Of a stretch of DNA of 64,000 bases, positions 43,654 to 51,931 are shown piece by piece. The position numbers and the translations under genes were made by a program. Every line of letters begins with the position of its first letter. Position 1 is the stretch's first letter. The stretch lies in assembly GCA_902798975.1 (NCBI GenBank), contig CADBYT010000008.1:83645-147644 (forward strand). Reading direction: 5' to 3'. This stretch comes from an uncultured Bacteroidia bacterium (GTDB taxonomy: Bacteria; Bacteroidota; Bacteroidia; Bacteroidales; UBA932). The notes under the pieces were generated by a model. It was not told the DNA's origin, did not search any database, and saw only the letters and a program-made list of their open reading frames with translations.

Positions 43654-45507
43654 ATGCGCCGTTTCTACACTGTTTGTTTCTGCTTTTGTCTGCTGGCGGG
43701 CGCCTTGGATGCCCAGCCGGTAGCGGAAGTCTTGTCGATGGATGCGACCTTCACCATGACTTCTCCCGTGGAAGCCCGGTATGAGGTACACGAACGCATC
43801 CGGGTCAACAACCAGAAAGGCGTGCCGGCCGGAACATTCCTGTTGTATACGGACGAATTCCGGACCCTGAGCGCTTTCTCCGGGACCATTTCGTCCGGCG
43901 GGAAGGTCGTTCGCAGACTGAAGAAACAGGATGTCGCAAGCACCCTGGCGTCGGACGCCCTGGCGCAAAACATCTACCTGAACGGATTCGAGCCGGTGGC
44001 GCCTTATCCCTTCGAGGTGGAATATACATACACGGTTTCCTACCGAAAGGCCATCGCCGCCTTCCCCTCGTTTATCCCGGTGACGGATTATGATGTCCCG
44101 GTCCGCAGTTCCTCCTATACGCTATTTCTGCCGAATACGACACCGCTCCGCTACATAGCTTCATCCACCCCTGAAAACTGGCAGGAGGGAGAACGCAATG
44201 TATTCCGGTGGGAATTCCGGGACTTTCCGGGGTTCTCCTACGAGGCGGGGATGCCGCCGTCCTCAGAGTTCATTCCCTATGTCCATGCCTGCCCGGTCGA
44301 ATTCCAGTATGCAGGCACTTTCGGAAGCCAGCACAGCTGGGTGGAGATCGGCCAGTGGCTCTCCTCGCTGATGCCCCCGGACCCGGAACTGCCGGCATCC
44401 GTCCGGGAGAAATTGGCCTCCCTGACGAACGATTGCGCCTCGGATCTGGAGAAAGTGCGCGTGGTCTATGATTATCTGCGGGAGCATACCCGCTACGTGA
44501 GCGTCCAGCTTGGAATCGGCGGTTTTGCTCCACTCCCGCCGAAGCGCGTGGCCGCATCCGGCTTTGGAGACTGCAAAGCCCTTTCCTTCTACATGCAGCA
44601 GTTGCTCGCTTCCGTGGGGATCGGGTCTGAATTCGTCATCGTGAACACCGACCGGCGTAACCTGTTCGACGGATATGCTTCCGTCGGACAGATGAACCAC
44701 GCGATCCTGTGCGTCCCGTTGGCCCGGGACACCGTCTGGGTGGAATGCACCAACCCTCTGGTTCCGCTGGGATACACCCGCTCCGGCCTGGCCGGACACC
44801 AGGCTGTCCTGGTCCGTCCGGACGGCGGAGAGACGGTCCGCATCGGGGACTATCCGGATTCGCTGCGAAGCGAAACGGAGAAGCAGGAGATCCGGCTGAA
44901 CCCGGACGGCTCTGCCCGAGTCACGGTGGACCGCCAGGTCCGCCTGGATCTGGCGGAACGCTACCTCTCATTCCCGTCGATGAAAGAGGCGGACATGCGG
45001 AAATTCCTGTTTTCCGGGCTCCAAGGACAACCGGAAGGCTTTCGCCTGGAAGCATATTCAGATAACTTCCGGGCCTATGAAGGCGAGCCCGGTTATGTCC
45101 CCGAAGCCCAGGTGCGTTTCTCCTTTGGCGCCAAGGGCCTGGGCCGGGTCAGCGGAGACAGGATGTTCGTCAAGTCCGCTCCGTTCGCGCGGGCGATGAA
45201 TTCCCAGAAAACGGAGCGGAAATATGATTATGTGGTGGAGCGCGGTGCGGTCGTCCGGGACAGCATCCTCGTTGTCGTGCCGGAAGGGTTTGAGATAGAG
45301 CATATTCCGGGAGGGCAGTCTATTTCCTGCTCCTTGGCGGATTTCCGGCAGGAATACCGGCAGCAGGAACAGCAAGTCCTGATTGTCAATGAGCTTCGGA
45401 TGAAGTCCGGGAGAATGCCCGCCGAAGAGTATCCGGCGTATCGCGAACTTGTGAAGTCGGTCAACAAGGCGTACGAGAGCACGCTGGTCCTTCGCAAAGC
45501 GTTTTAG
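43654..45507 (+). CDS. DUF3857/transglutaminase exported protein, active site intact
   Basis: The 617-residue protein has a signal peptide (MRRFYTVCFCFCLLAGALDAQ), DUF3857 and a transglutaminase core with FGDCKALS (Cys307), QMNHAILCVPL (His) and VWVECTNPL, which together make a full catalytic set. Such enzymes may crosslink or cleave amide bonds in the envelope; the substrate is unknown. The ATG at 43654 follows the upstream stop by four bases, so it is the second gene of the pair. It shares the fold of its neighbour but the sequences are clearly diverged. Confidence 0.85.
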   Translation: MRRFYTVCFCFCLLAGALDAQPVAEVLSMDATFTMTSPVEARYEVHERIRVNNQKGVPAGTFLLYTDEFRTLSAFSGTISSGGKVVRRLKKQDVASTLASDALAQNIYLNGFEPVAPYPFEVEYTYTVSYRKAIAAFPSFIPVTDYDVPVRSSSYTLFLPNTTPLRYIASSTPENWQEGERNVFRWEFRDFPGFSYEAGMPPSSEFIPYVHACPVEFQYAGTFGSQHSWVEIGQWLSSLMPPDPELPASVREKLASLTNDCASDLEKVRVVYDYLREHTRYVSVQLGIGGFAPLPPKRVAASGFGDCKALSFYMQQLLASVGIGSEFVIVNTDRRNLFDGYASVGQMNHAILCVPLARDTVWVECTNPLVPLGYTRSGLAGHQAVLVRPDGGETVRIGDYPDSLRSETEKQEIRLNPDGSARVTVDRQVRLDLAERYLSFPSMKEADMRKFLFSGLQGQPEGFRLEAYSDNFRAYEGEPGYVPEAQVRFSFGAKGLGRVSGDRMFVKSAPFARAMNSQKTERKYDYVVERGAVVRDSILVVVPEGFEIEHIPGGQSISCSLADFRQEYRQQEQQVLIVNELRMKSGRMPAEEYPAYRELVKSVNKAYESTLVLRKAF

Positions 45508-45610
45508 TTTTTTCCAAATCGGGAATGATTTCGTCACAGAAGAAGAAAAAAATACGTTTCTGACGGAGGTGCATGCGGAAATTTCCCATCTTGCGGAAAA
45601 AAGAAACGCC

Positions 45611-46066
45611 ATGAAACGACACCTCCGCCCTCTGGCGGCCCTGGCCGCCCTGCTGCTCCTCGCCGCCTGCGAAGACCTCTTCCAACCTGACAAGCCCTCC
45701 GGCCCGCCCGACGGCGCCTACGCCATCCCCGAAGCGTACGAACACGCCGGCGAAAGCGGCGCCTGGGTACAGGGCTACATCGTGGGCATCGCCACGAGCA
45801 GCAGGAAATTCGTCTTCGGCGGACCCTACATCAAGAACACCAACCTCATCCTCGGCCCCAGCGACACCACCATAGTCCGGGAAAGATGCCTCGCCGTCCA
45901 GCTGCCTGCCGGCAAGATCCGCGACTCCCTCAACCTGGTGGACCACCCGGGACTGACCGGCCGGGAAATATACATCAAAGGAGACCTGGTGGACGCGTAC
46001 TTTGGGATACCCGGCCTCAAGTCTCCTTCGGAGTATTGGATGGATTCCGGATCAAGTCCGGAATGA
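45611..46066 (+). CDS. Small lipoprotein, DUF6359/OB-fold-like
   Basis: The 151-residue protein has a strong lipoprotein signal (LAALAALLLLAAC, Cys20). The mature part has the pattern VQGYIVGIAT...IKNTNLILG...VQLPAGKIRDSLNLVDHPGLTGREIYIKGDL, typical of Bacteroidota OB-fold-like domains (DUF6359) that bind to surface partners. The last eight residues, MDSGSSPE, and the stop codon come from an ATTCCGGA palindrome at 46042-46067, so the native C-terminus has been replaced. A weak TACGTTTC box precedes it. Confidence 0.75.
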   Translation: MKRHLRPLAALAALLLLAACEDLFQPDKPSGPPDGAYAIPEAYEHAGESGAWVQGYIVGIATSSRKFVFGGPYIKNTNLILGPSDTTIVRERCLAVQLPAGKIRDSLNLVDHPGLTGREIYIKGDLVDAYFGIPGLKSPSEYWMDSGSSPE

Positions 46067-46067
46067 C
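46042..46067 (+). repeat. ATTCCGGA palindrome at the 3' end of the lipoprotein gene
   Basis: ATTCCGGA-TCAAG-TCCGGAAT is a full palindrome of the family at 16698. A second half-copy (CCCGGAATGAC) ends by 46090, at the stop of pgi. Confidence 0.75.
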
Positions 46068-46089
46068 GACAAAAGATTGCCCGGAATGA

Positions 46090-47421
46090 CTACTGAATGC
46101 GTTTGAGAATTTCCTCAGTTTGCGCCTCGAAGCCCGGTTTGCGGAGCAGCGCGAACATGTTCTTTTTGTAGGCTTCCACACCCGGCTGGTTGAACGGGTT
46201 GATACCCAGGGTGTAGGCGCTGATGCCGCAGGCGAATTCGAAGAAGTAGAAGAGCGCGCCGAGGCTTGCTTCGTCGAGGCGTTCCACACACACCTCCATC
46301 TGCGGCACGCCGCCGTCGATGTGGGCGAGCTGGGTGCCCAGCTGCGCCATCTTGTTGCAGTGCTCGACATGCTGGCCGGAGAGGTAGTTCAGCTGGTCCA
46401 GGTTCTGGCCGTCGAAACCGATCACCACTTCGCGGGAGGCGTTCTGCACCGTCACGGTGGTCTCGAACATCACACGGTCGCCCTCCTGGATGAACTGGCC
46501 CATGGAGTGGAGGTCGGTGGTGCACACCACGGAAGCAGGGAAGATGCCCTTGCACTCCTTGCCCTCGGACTCGCCGTAGAGCTGCTTCCACCATTCGCCC
46601 AGGTACTGGAGCTTGGGATGGAAGGTCACGAGGATCTCGACCTTCTTGCCGAGTTCGCTGTAGAGCAGGTTGCGCATCGCGGCGTACTGGACGGCGGGGT
46701 TGTCGGCAGATTTCTTCAGCAGGGCTGCACGCTCCTCGGCGGCGCCGCGAAGCATTTCACGCATGTTGAAGCCGGCCAGGATGATGGGCAGGATGCCCAC
46801 CGGGGTCAGGACGCTGTAGCGGCCGCCCACATTGTCGGGCACGACGAAGGTCTTGTAGCCTTCCTGGGTGGCGAGGGTCTTGAGGGCGCCTTTCTTCGCG
46901 TCGGTGATGGCGACGATGCGGGCCGCAGCCTCGGCCTTGCCGTAGGTCTTCTCAAGGTATTCCTTGACAATACGGAAAGCGACGGCAGGCTCGGTGGTGG
47001 TGCCGGATTTGGAGATCACCACGCAGGCGGTGTTGCGCTGCTGCGCGAGGTCCATCAGCTCGGCGAGGTAGTCTTCGGAAAGATTGTTGCCGGCGAAAGC
47101 GATCTGGGGAACGCCTGCCTTGCGCACGAAACCGTGGGAGAGCGCCTCGATGGCGCAACGGGCACCGAGGTAGCTGCCGCCGATGCCGATCACGACCACC
47201 AGGTCCACGCCTTTCGCGGACCAGGCGTCGCGGACGGCTTCGCAGTCGGCAATCAGGGATTCGGGGGTGTCGACCGGGAGGGTCTTCCAGCCGAGGAAGT
47301 CGTTGCCCGCGCCGCTCTCGGCCTCGAGCACGTCATACGCCGCGAGGGCCTTCTCGACATATTTTTGATATTCTGCATCTTTGACAAAGGAGCTGCAGCC
47401 TCCCACATTGATTTTAACCAT
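46090..47421 (-). CDS. pgi: Glucose-6-phosphate isomerase
   Basis: The 443-residue enzyme interconverts glucose 6-phosphate and fructose 6-phosphate. The sugar-phosphate loop VVIGIGGSYLGARCAIEAL, the KSGTTTEPA motif, GGRYSVLTPVG and the later catalytic blocks are present, in the short bacterial form (about 445 residues). A TAACTTTG box at 47456 lies 35 bases upstream of ATG 47421. Confidence 0.96.
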   Translation of the reverse strand: MVKINVGGCSSFVKDAEYQKYVEKALAAYDVLEAESGAGNDFLGWKTLPVDTPESLIADCEAVRDAWSAKGVDLVVVIGIGGSYLGARCAIEALSHGFVRKAGVPQIAFAGNNLSEDYLAELMDLAQQRNTACVVISKSGTTTEPAVAFRIVKEYLEKTYGKAEAAARIVAITDAKKGALKTLATQEGYKTFVVPDNVGGRYSVLTPVGILPIILAGFNMREMLRGAAEERAALLKKSADNPAVQYAAMRNLLYSELGKKVEILVTFHPKLQYLGEWWKQLYGESEGKECKGIFPASVVCTTDLHSMGQFIQEGDRVMFETTVTVQNASREVVIGFDGQNLDQLNYLSGQHVEHCNKMAQLGTQLAHIDGGVPQMEVCVERLDEASLGALFYFFEFACGISAYTLGINPFNQPGVEAYKKNMFALLRKPGFEAQTEEILKRIQ

Positions 47422-47455
47422 ATTGCTGAGTTTTAGTTTTATTGCTAAGGTTCAA

Positions 47456-47463
47456 CAAAGTTA
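47456..47463 (-). promoter_or_regulatory. -7 box (TAACTTTG) for pgi
   Basis: Minus-strand TAACTTTG, 34 bases before the pgi ATG. Confidence 0.45.
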
Positions 47464-47495
47464 GCAAATATCTTCGATATTCGCTCCGCCCCTTT

Positions 47496-49121
47496 TCATT
47501 TCCGCATGACGCTCATGATGGCGATGTCATCGGCCTGTTCAGCACCGGACGAGAAGCGGCAAACGACATCATACACCGTCTGGTCATCGATCGGCTGCCG
47601 ACACGTTTGCAACAGTTCCAAAAGCCGGTCGAAGCCCAACAGCTCATTCCAGGGGTTGGCGGCTTCGGTAACGCCGTCGGTGAAGATGATGATCTGTTCA
47701 CCGTGGTCGATCACGGCAGTCTGCTCGGAGAAATGGAAAGCGCCGTCAATGCCCAAAAGCGTATTCGTTTCCGTCAGATCGAGCCAGCGGCACCGGCCGT
47801 CCTTGACGATGACAGGCGGCAAATGGCCCGCGTTGCAGTACGACAGCCGCCCCGTGGGCAGATGGAGCTGGCCGATCCATGCCGTGACGAACATCATCGA
47901 GCGGTTGTTCAACGAGAGGATGGAGTTGATCTCTTCCATGATGACGTTGGTGGACGAGTGATGCCTGACGGCAGAGCGGAAGAGCGTGACGGCGGCGGAC
48001 ATGAACATCGCCGCCGGCACACCTTTCCCGCTGACATCACCGATGATGAAGGTGACATAATCACCGTCCCGGTAGAAATCGTACAGGTCGCCTCCGACAC
48101 TCTGCATCGGCACGAGCGTCGCGTGGAGCGCAAGCTGGTCGTCATCTATGAAATTGTGCACCAGGATGCCGGTTTGGATGCTCGTGGCCAGCTGCATCTC
48201 CTTTTTCATGAGCTTATGGTTATTCTCAACCTGCAGGTACGCCTTCTGGTTCAGCCCGATCCGGCGGAACAAAAGGATGAGAATCACGATTCCGATGATC
48301 AGGATGAGGAGCGTGATGATGCTTCTCCATTTGATGCTCTGCCAGATGATGCTGTCCGGAACGGCGATCATCAACTGCATGTTGATCGGAGACATCGTCT
48401 GCGAATAGACCAGCCAGTGCTTCCTGTCGTTCCGGTACCGCATCTCATCCTCCGGCGTCACGCTGTCGGAAGAGGCGACGAGCGAGCCGTTGGTGCCGTA
48501 GATGAGGCATACAGCTTCGTCGTACGGCTTGATATCCTGCAGGATGGCTTCCATCCACTCGATCGTGAAATCGTCCCCCACGACGCCGATCAGCTTCCCC
48601 TGTCCGTCTTCTATCCGGATCGAATGGGAAGCGATCAGCGTCTGCGTGCTGGCGCCGATATACGGCTCCGACCAATAGCCGTCGCTGCCGCATTCAAGCG
48701 CACCGGCGTACCAGTCCCGGGCGTAGTAATCCAGCCCGTCGGCACCCCGGTCGGTCGTGAAGGTCTCGCCATGGAAGCGATACGTACGCGGGAGATAATT
48801 GTCCACCCTGCCGCGATAGACGCCCGGCGCGAACTTGACGAACATATTGTCAATGTTCGGATAGCGCTCGAGCATCTCACGGGTCGCCTCCAAAATATCC
48901 TGCTCATTATCAGGGTGTTCGAGGACAAATTTCCGCATTTCGTCAGCGGCGTTGTGGAAACCTACCAGAATATGGAAGAAATCCTTCTGCGCCAGCTGCA
49001 TTTTGTATTCCACCACTTCGCGCACATGATCCTTCTCAAGGGAAGATGAGATGGCAAACTGAACAACCATGGCCGCCGCGATGAACAGGATGGCGACGAT
49101 GGGTAAAGTTCGGAACTTCAT
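47496..49121 (-). CDS. Cache-domain SpoIIE-type serine phosphatase
   Basis: The 541-residue membrane protein has TM1 at 7-25, a periplasmic dCache-like domain (YLPRTYRFHGETFTTDRG; DYYARDWYAGAL; GVVGDDFTIEWM), TM2 at about 275-297, a short coiled stretch and a C-terminal PP2C/SpoIIE phosphatase with GGDLYDFY, IGDVSGKGVPAAMFM, LSYCNAGHLPP and TDGVTEA, whose Asp residues bind two metals. It should dephosphorylate a cytoplasmic partner, typically an anti-sigma-factor antagonist, on sensing a small ligand. No such partner is in the window. It starts 29 bases after a binding lipoprotein gene, so the two may form one sensory unit. Confidence 0.9.
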   Translation of the reverse strand: MKFRTLPIVAILFIAAAMVVQFAISSSLEKDHVREVVEYKMQLAQKDFFHILVGFHNAADEMRKFVLEHPDNEQDILEATREMLERYPNIDNMFVKFAPGVYRGRVDNYLPRTYRFHGETFTTDRGADGLDYYARDWYAGALECGSDGYWSEPYIGASTQTLIASHSIRIEDGQGKLIGVVGDDFTIEWMEAILQDIKPYDEAVCLIYGTNGSLVASSDSVTPEDEMRYRNDRKHWLVYSQTMSPINMQLMIAVPDSIIWQSIKWRSIITLLILIIGIVILILLFRRIGLNQKAYLQVENNHKLMKKEMQLATSIQTGILVHNFIDDDQLALHATLVPMQSVGGDLYDFYRDGDYVTFIIGDVSGKGVPAAMFMSAAVTLFRSAVRHHSSTNVIMEEINSILSLNNRSMMFVTAWIGQLHLPTGRLSYCNAGHLPPVIVKDGRCRWLDLTETNTLLGIDGAFHFSEQTAVIDHGEQIIIFTDGVTEAANPWNELLGFDRLLELLQTCRQPIDDQTVYDVVCRFSSGAEQADDIAIMSVMRK

Positions 49122-49150
49122 AGGGGCAAAGTGGTGTTAAATCCGCAATC

Positions 49151-50149
49151 CTAATAGCTGTCTTTGGTCATGACGGTGAGCTTGGAGTAGAACACCGGAA
49201 TACCGGAGATGCTCTGACTGGACTGGACCGGGGAATTGGAAATCAGGCCGTTCACGATCAGCGCCGTGTTGTAGGCCATATCCTTGAGGTTCTTGTCGAT
49301 GGTCATGGTCTGCTTGCCGCTCTTGATATTAGCCTGCGCCATTTCGGTATTGTCCTGACCTGTGATGACCGGCATATCTGTAATGCCGGCCAGACCCAGC
49401 GCCTCGATGACTCCCTCGGCCTGATTGTCGACGGCTGCAAGCACCATGTCCGGGCGATCCCCCTCATTATAGAAGGTCAGACGGTCCTGCATGGCTATCT
49501 TGGCGTCGGAAATCATCCAACTGTCCTCACTCACCTGATCGTATTCCGTCCTGTTGCTCACGACCTGCAGTTTCCCGCTGGCGATGTAAGGATTGAGCAG
49601 TTCCATCGCGCCGTCATAATAGGCCTTGGCGTTGATGTCGGTATCCGGGCCGGCGAGGATTTCGAGGGACATGACAGGCTCGCCGCAGGAATGGAAATGG
49701 TTGAGCAGGAACTGCGCCTGCAGACGCCCTACTTCCCGCGTGTTGGCGGAAGAGATATAAGCGATGTGGGGGTTGTCAAGGATAAAGCGGTCGTGGCATA
49801 CCACCTTGACATCGGGATGCTGATCAAGCAGACCGGACTCGTTGATTTTCTTATAGTCAATGGCCGTCAGCACGACACACTTGGCGCCGGCCTTGATGGC
49901 TTCCCGGAGCTGCTCCACCTGCTGGGCAGCACCCGCCTCCGTCTCCGGGGCGATGTAGAAAGTGGCGTCGAAGCCGTACGAAGCCATCACCGTCTCGAGG
50001 TTGGACTTGTCAGTAGCCCAACGGTCAAGACTGGAAGCGTCGGGAAGCAGCACAGCCACTTTCTTCTGGTTACCCTCTTTCGTACAGGCAAGCGCCAGCA
50101 GCATCGCTGCGCCGAAGATTAAAGCTTTAGCTAGAAAATTCTGTTTCAT
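49151..50149 (-). CDS. Sugar-binding-like periplasmic lipoprotein
   Basis: The 332-residue protein has a lipoprotein signal (ALIFGAAMLLALAC, Cys22) and a type 1 periplasmic-binding fold like XylF/ChvE/RbsB: VAVLLPDASSLDRWATDK, VVLTAIDYKKI, ICHD-like VVCHDRFI, VLAAVDNQAEGVIEAL and VITGQDNTEMAQANIKSG. Ligands of this group are often xylose, ribose or AI-2; the ligand here is unknown. There is no permease or ATPase gene nearby, and the next gene is a Cache phosphatase, which suggests sensing over transport. The start at 50149 (MKQNFLAKA) follows a lipase gene by 57 bases. Confidence 0.85.
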   Translation of the reverse strand: MKQNFLAKALIFGAAMLLALACTKEGNQKKVAVLLPDASSLDRWATDKSNLETVMASYGFDATFYIAPETEAGAAQQVEQLREAIKAGAKCVVLTAIDYKKINESGLLDQHPDVKVVCHDRFILDNPHIAYISSANTREVGRLQAQFLLNHFHSCGEPVMSLEILAGPDTDINAKAYYDGAMELLNPYIASGKLQVVSNRTEYDQVSEDSWMISDAKIAMQDRLTFYNEGDRPDMVLAAVDNQAEGVIEALGLAGITDMPVITGQDNTEMAQANIKSGKQTMTIDKNLKDMAYNTALIVNGLISNSPVQSSQSISGIPVFYSKLTVMTKDSY

Positions 50150-50206
50150 AATTGTTAAAATTGGTTTATAGTTTTCGTATAATTCGCAGATAAACAGCAC
50201 CGGAGG

Positions 50207-51769
50207 CTATATTTCCTTGTGGACGGCAGTCCACTTGCCGGAGAGGATTTCTTCGGTATAGGTACCGCTGTATGAGATGTAGAACGACGTTCCGGCGGAT
50301 TTGTGGTAGCTTGTACCGTCCGAGGTGTAGCGGTAGGAGGAGAAGTTTTGCAGCACGGCGCTCCAGCTCTTCTCCATCGCCTCAAGGTTGCTGCAGGGCA
50401 CTACCTCATCGGAGGCAGAGTGGAAGAATGTCAGGCCGCCGGCCTGCGCGGGAACCCAGCCGTCGGCGGCCAGGGAATTCCGCTCCAGGCATTCCCGGAC
50501 GGCCTGTGCGATCCCGGCCGGAATGTCGTCAGGAAGCGTGCCGCTCCTGAGATACTCCACCAGAGAGGGCTTGACGCACATCTCGATCGGGGCGTAGTTC
50601 TTGCCGTTGCCGTTGCTCAGATCCAACTGCAGGTGAGGGTCGGCGGCGTTGGCGGGATTGTAGGGAAGGAATTCCCTTCGGGACTCCGACCAGCAGAACA
50701 ACTTGAAGCCGTCGTCACTCTTTTTGGAGGCCTTCAGCAGCTGTTTGTGGATGTCATCGGTGGACAGGTCCTTTCCCTGCAGGAATCCGAAGATGCCCGT
50801 GTCCATGAATTCCGGCGTGCAGAGGTCCTCGTACTTGCATCCCAGCTCGCGCAGGCGCGGGTCCGTGTCAACGGCTCCCTTGAGGAGCAGGGCGACGGCC
50901 ACGGGCATGAACAGGCGGCCGTCGGTGGAATACGTGCTGAACGTGGCCATGGGATCGTACGGACCGTCACCGCACACGGCACCGGCCAGGCGCAGGCCGC
51001 TCACGTTGTGTTCCTGGCAGAAACGGTACACGCTGCCGGCAACCGCCCCGCCCTGGGAATAACCCACGGCTACGGATTTCCAGCCGTCGGCGAGCTTCTT
51101 CTTCTCGTTCTGGAACCAGGCGATGCCGGCCCGGGCTCCGTCCATTACCTGCCGGACTGTCGCTTCGCGTTGGCAGTAGGGGTGGTTGCGGTCGCGTGTG
51201 GCTCCGTAGCCCTCGTAGTCGGGAATGATGACCAGGGCACTCTGACTCAGGGGGTTGGCAAAGAGGGCCAGCATGTTCACGTCGTTGGAAAAGCCCAGGT
51301 TGGAAAAGTTGCTGGGACGCTCGTCATCGGAGGTTATGGTCAGGTGGCAGCCGACAATCACATTCTTGGGCGTCTGCTTGGTGAAAGGGACATAGGGCCA
51401 CACCAGCAATTCGGAACACTTGATCTGCTCGCCCGTCACGCTGAGCGTCGTGTAGCGGAGCGTCGTCCAGGCATAGGCCATGGAGATGCTCGAGCCGCTG
51501 TCTCCCTTGGTCCCTCCACCCTGGGCGCGGGCCTGTTCCAGCAGGTTTTTGTAGTGGTCATACAAGTTCTGGTCGAAGCCGTCGTTGGCCGCCGAGGCGT
51601 CCTGGAGAAGCTTCTGGTAGAAGTCTTCCAACGGGATGGAACCTTCCTCCACGACACTTACCTCGGACAGGTCGTACAGTTCGTCGCCACCCGGGTCCAC
51701 GGAGTTCTTATCGCAGGATGGCGCCAGGGCCAGCAGGCCGGCCAAAAGGATGAGAAGACTTTTCTTCAT
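50207..51769 (-). CDS. Lipase-like alpha/beta hydrolase lipoprotein
   Basis: The 520-residue protein has a lipoprotein signal (LILLAGLLALAPSC) and a fungal-type secretory lipase fold. The nucleophile elbow is VAVGYSQGG (Ser about 238); a later FFHSASDEVVPCSNLEAM region likely supplies Asp and a His lies nearby. It is expected to hydrolyse esters or peptides outside the cytoplasm. The ATG at 51769 is preferred over one two codons upstream. It lies between the large surface protein (156-base gap) and the binding lipoprotein. Confidence 0.8.
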   Translation of the reverse strand: MKKSLLILLAGLLALAPSCDKNSVDPGGDELYDLSEVSVVEEGSIPLEDFYQKLLQDASAANDGFDQNLYDHYKNLLEQARAQGGGTKGDSGSSISMAYAWTTLRYTTLSVTGEQIKCSELLVWPYVPFTKQTPKNVIVGCHLTITSDDERPSNFSNLGFSNDVNMLALFANPLSQSALVIIPDYEGYGATRDRNHPYCQREATVRQVMDGARAGIAWFQNEKKKLADGWKSVAVGYSQGGAVAGSVYRFCQEHNVSGLRLAGAVCGDGPYDPMATFSTYSTDGRLFMPVAVALLLKGAVDTDPRLRELGCKYEDLCTPEFMDTGIFGFLQGKDLSTDDIHKQLLKASKKSDDGFKLFCWSESRREFLPYNPANAADPHLQLDLSNGNGKNYAPIEMCVKPSLVEYLRSGTLPDDIPAGIAQAVRECLERNSLAADGWVPAQAGGLTFFHSASDEVVPCSNLEAMEKSWSAVLQNFSSYRYTSDGTSYHKSAGTSFYISYSGTYTEEILSGKWTAVHKEI

Positions 51770-51931
51770 GATCATATCCGATTTGACTCGTCGCTTATCA
51801 GGTTAAAGGACCCGGCCACCTGTTTGCCATAGACAGGGGGATTCCGTTCCTGCGACAAACGAAGGTTATCAGGTCGTTATCTGTGGTTGTGATGCGCGAA
51901 CGTGCGTATTTTATCGCATTAAATCCAATAT

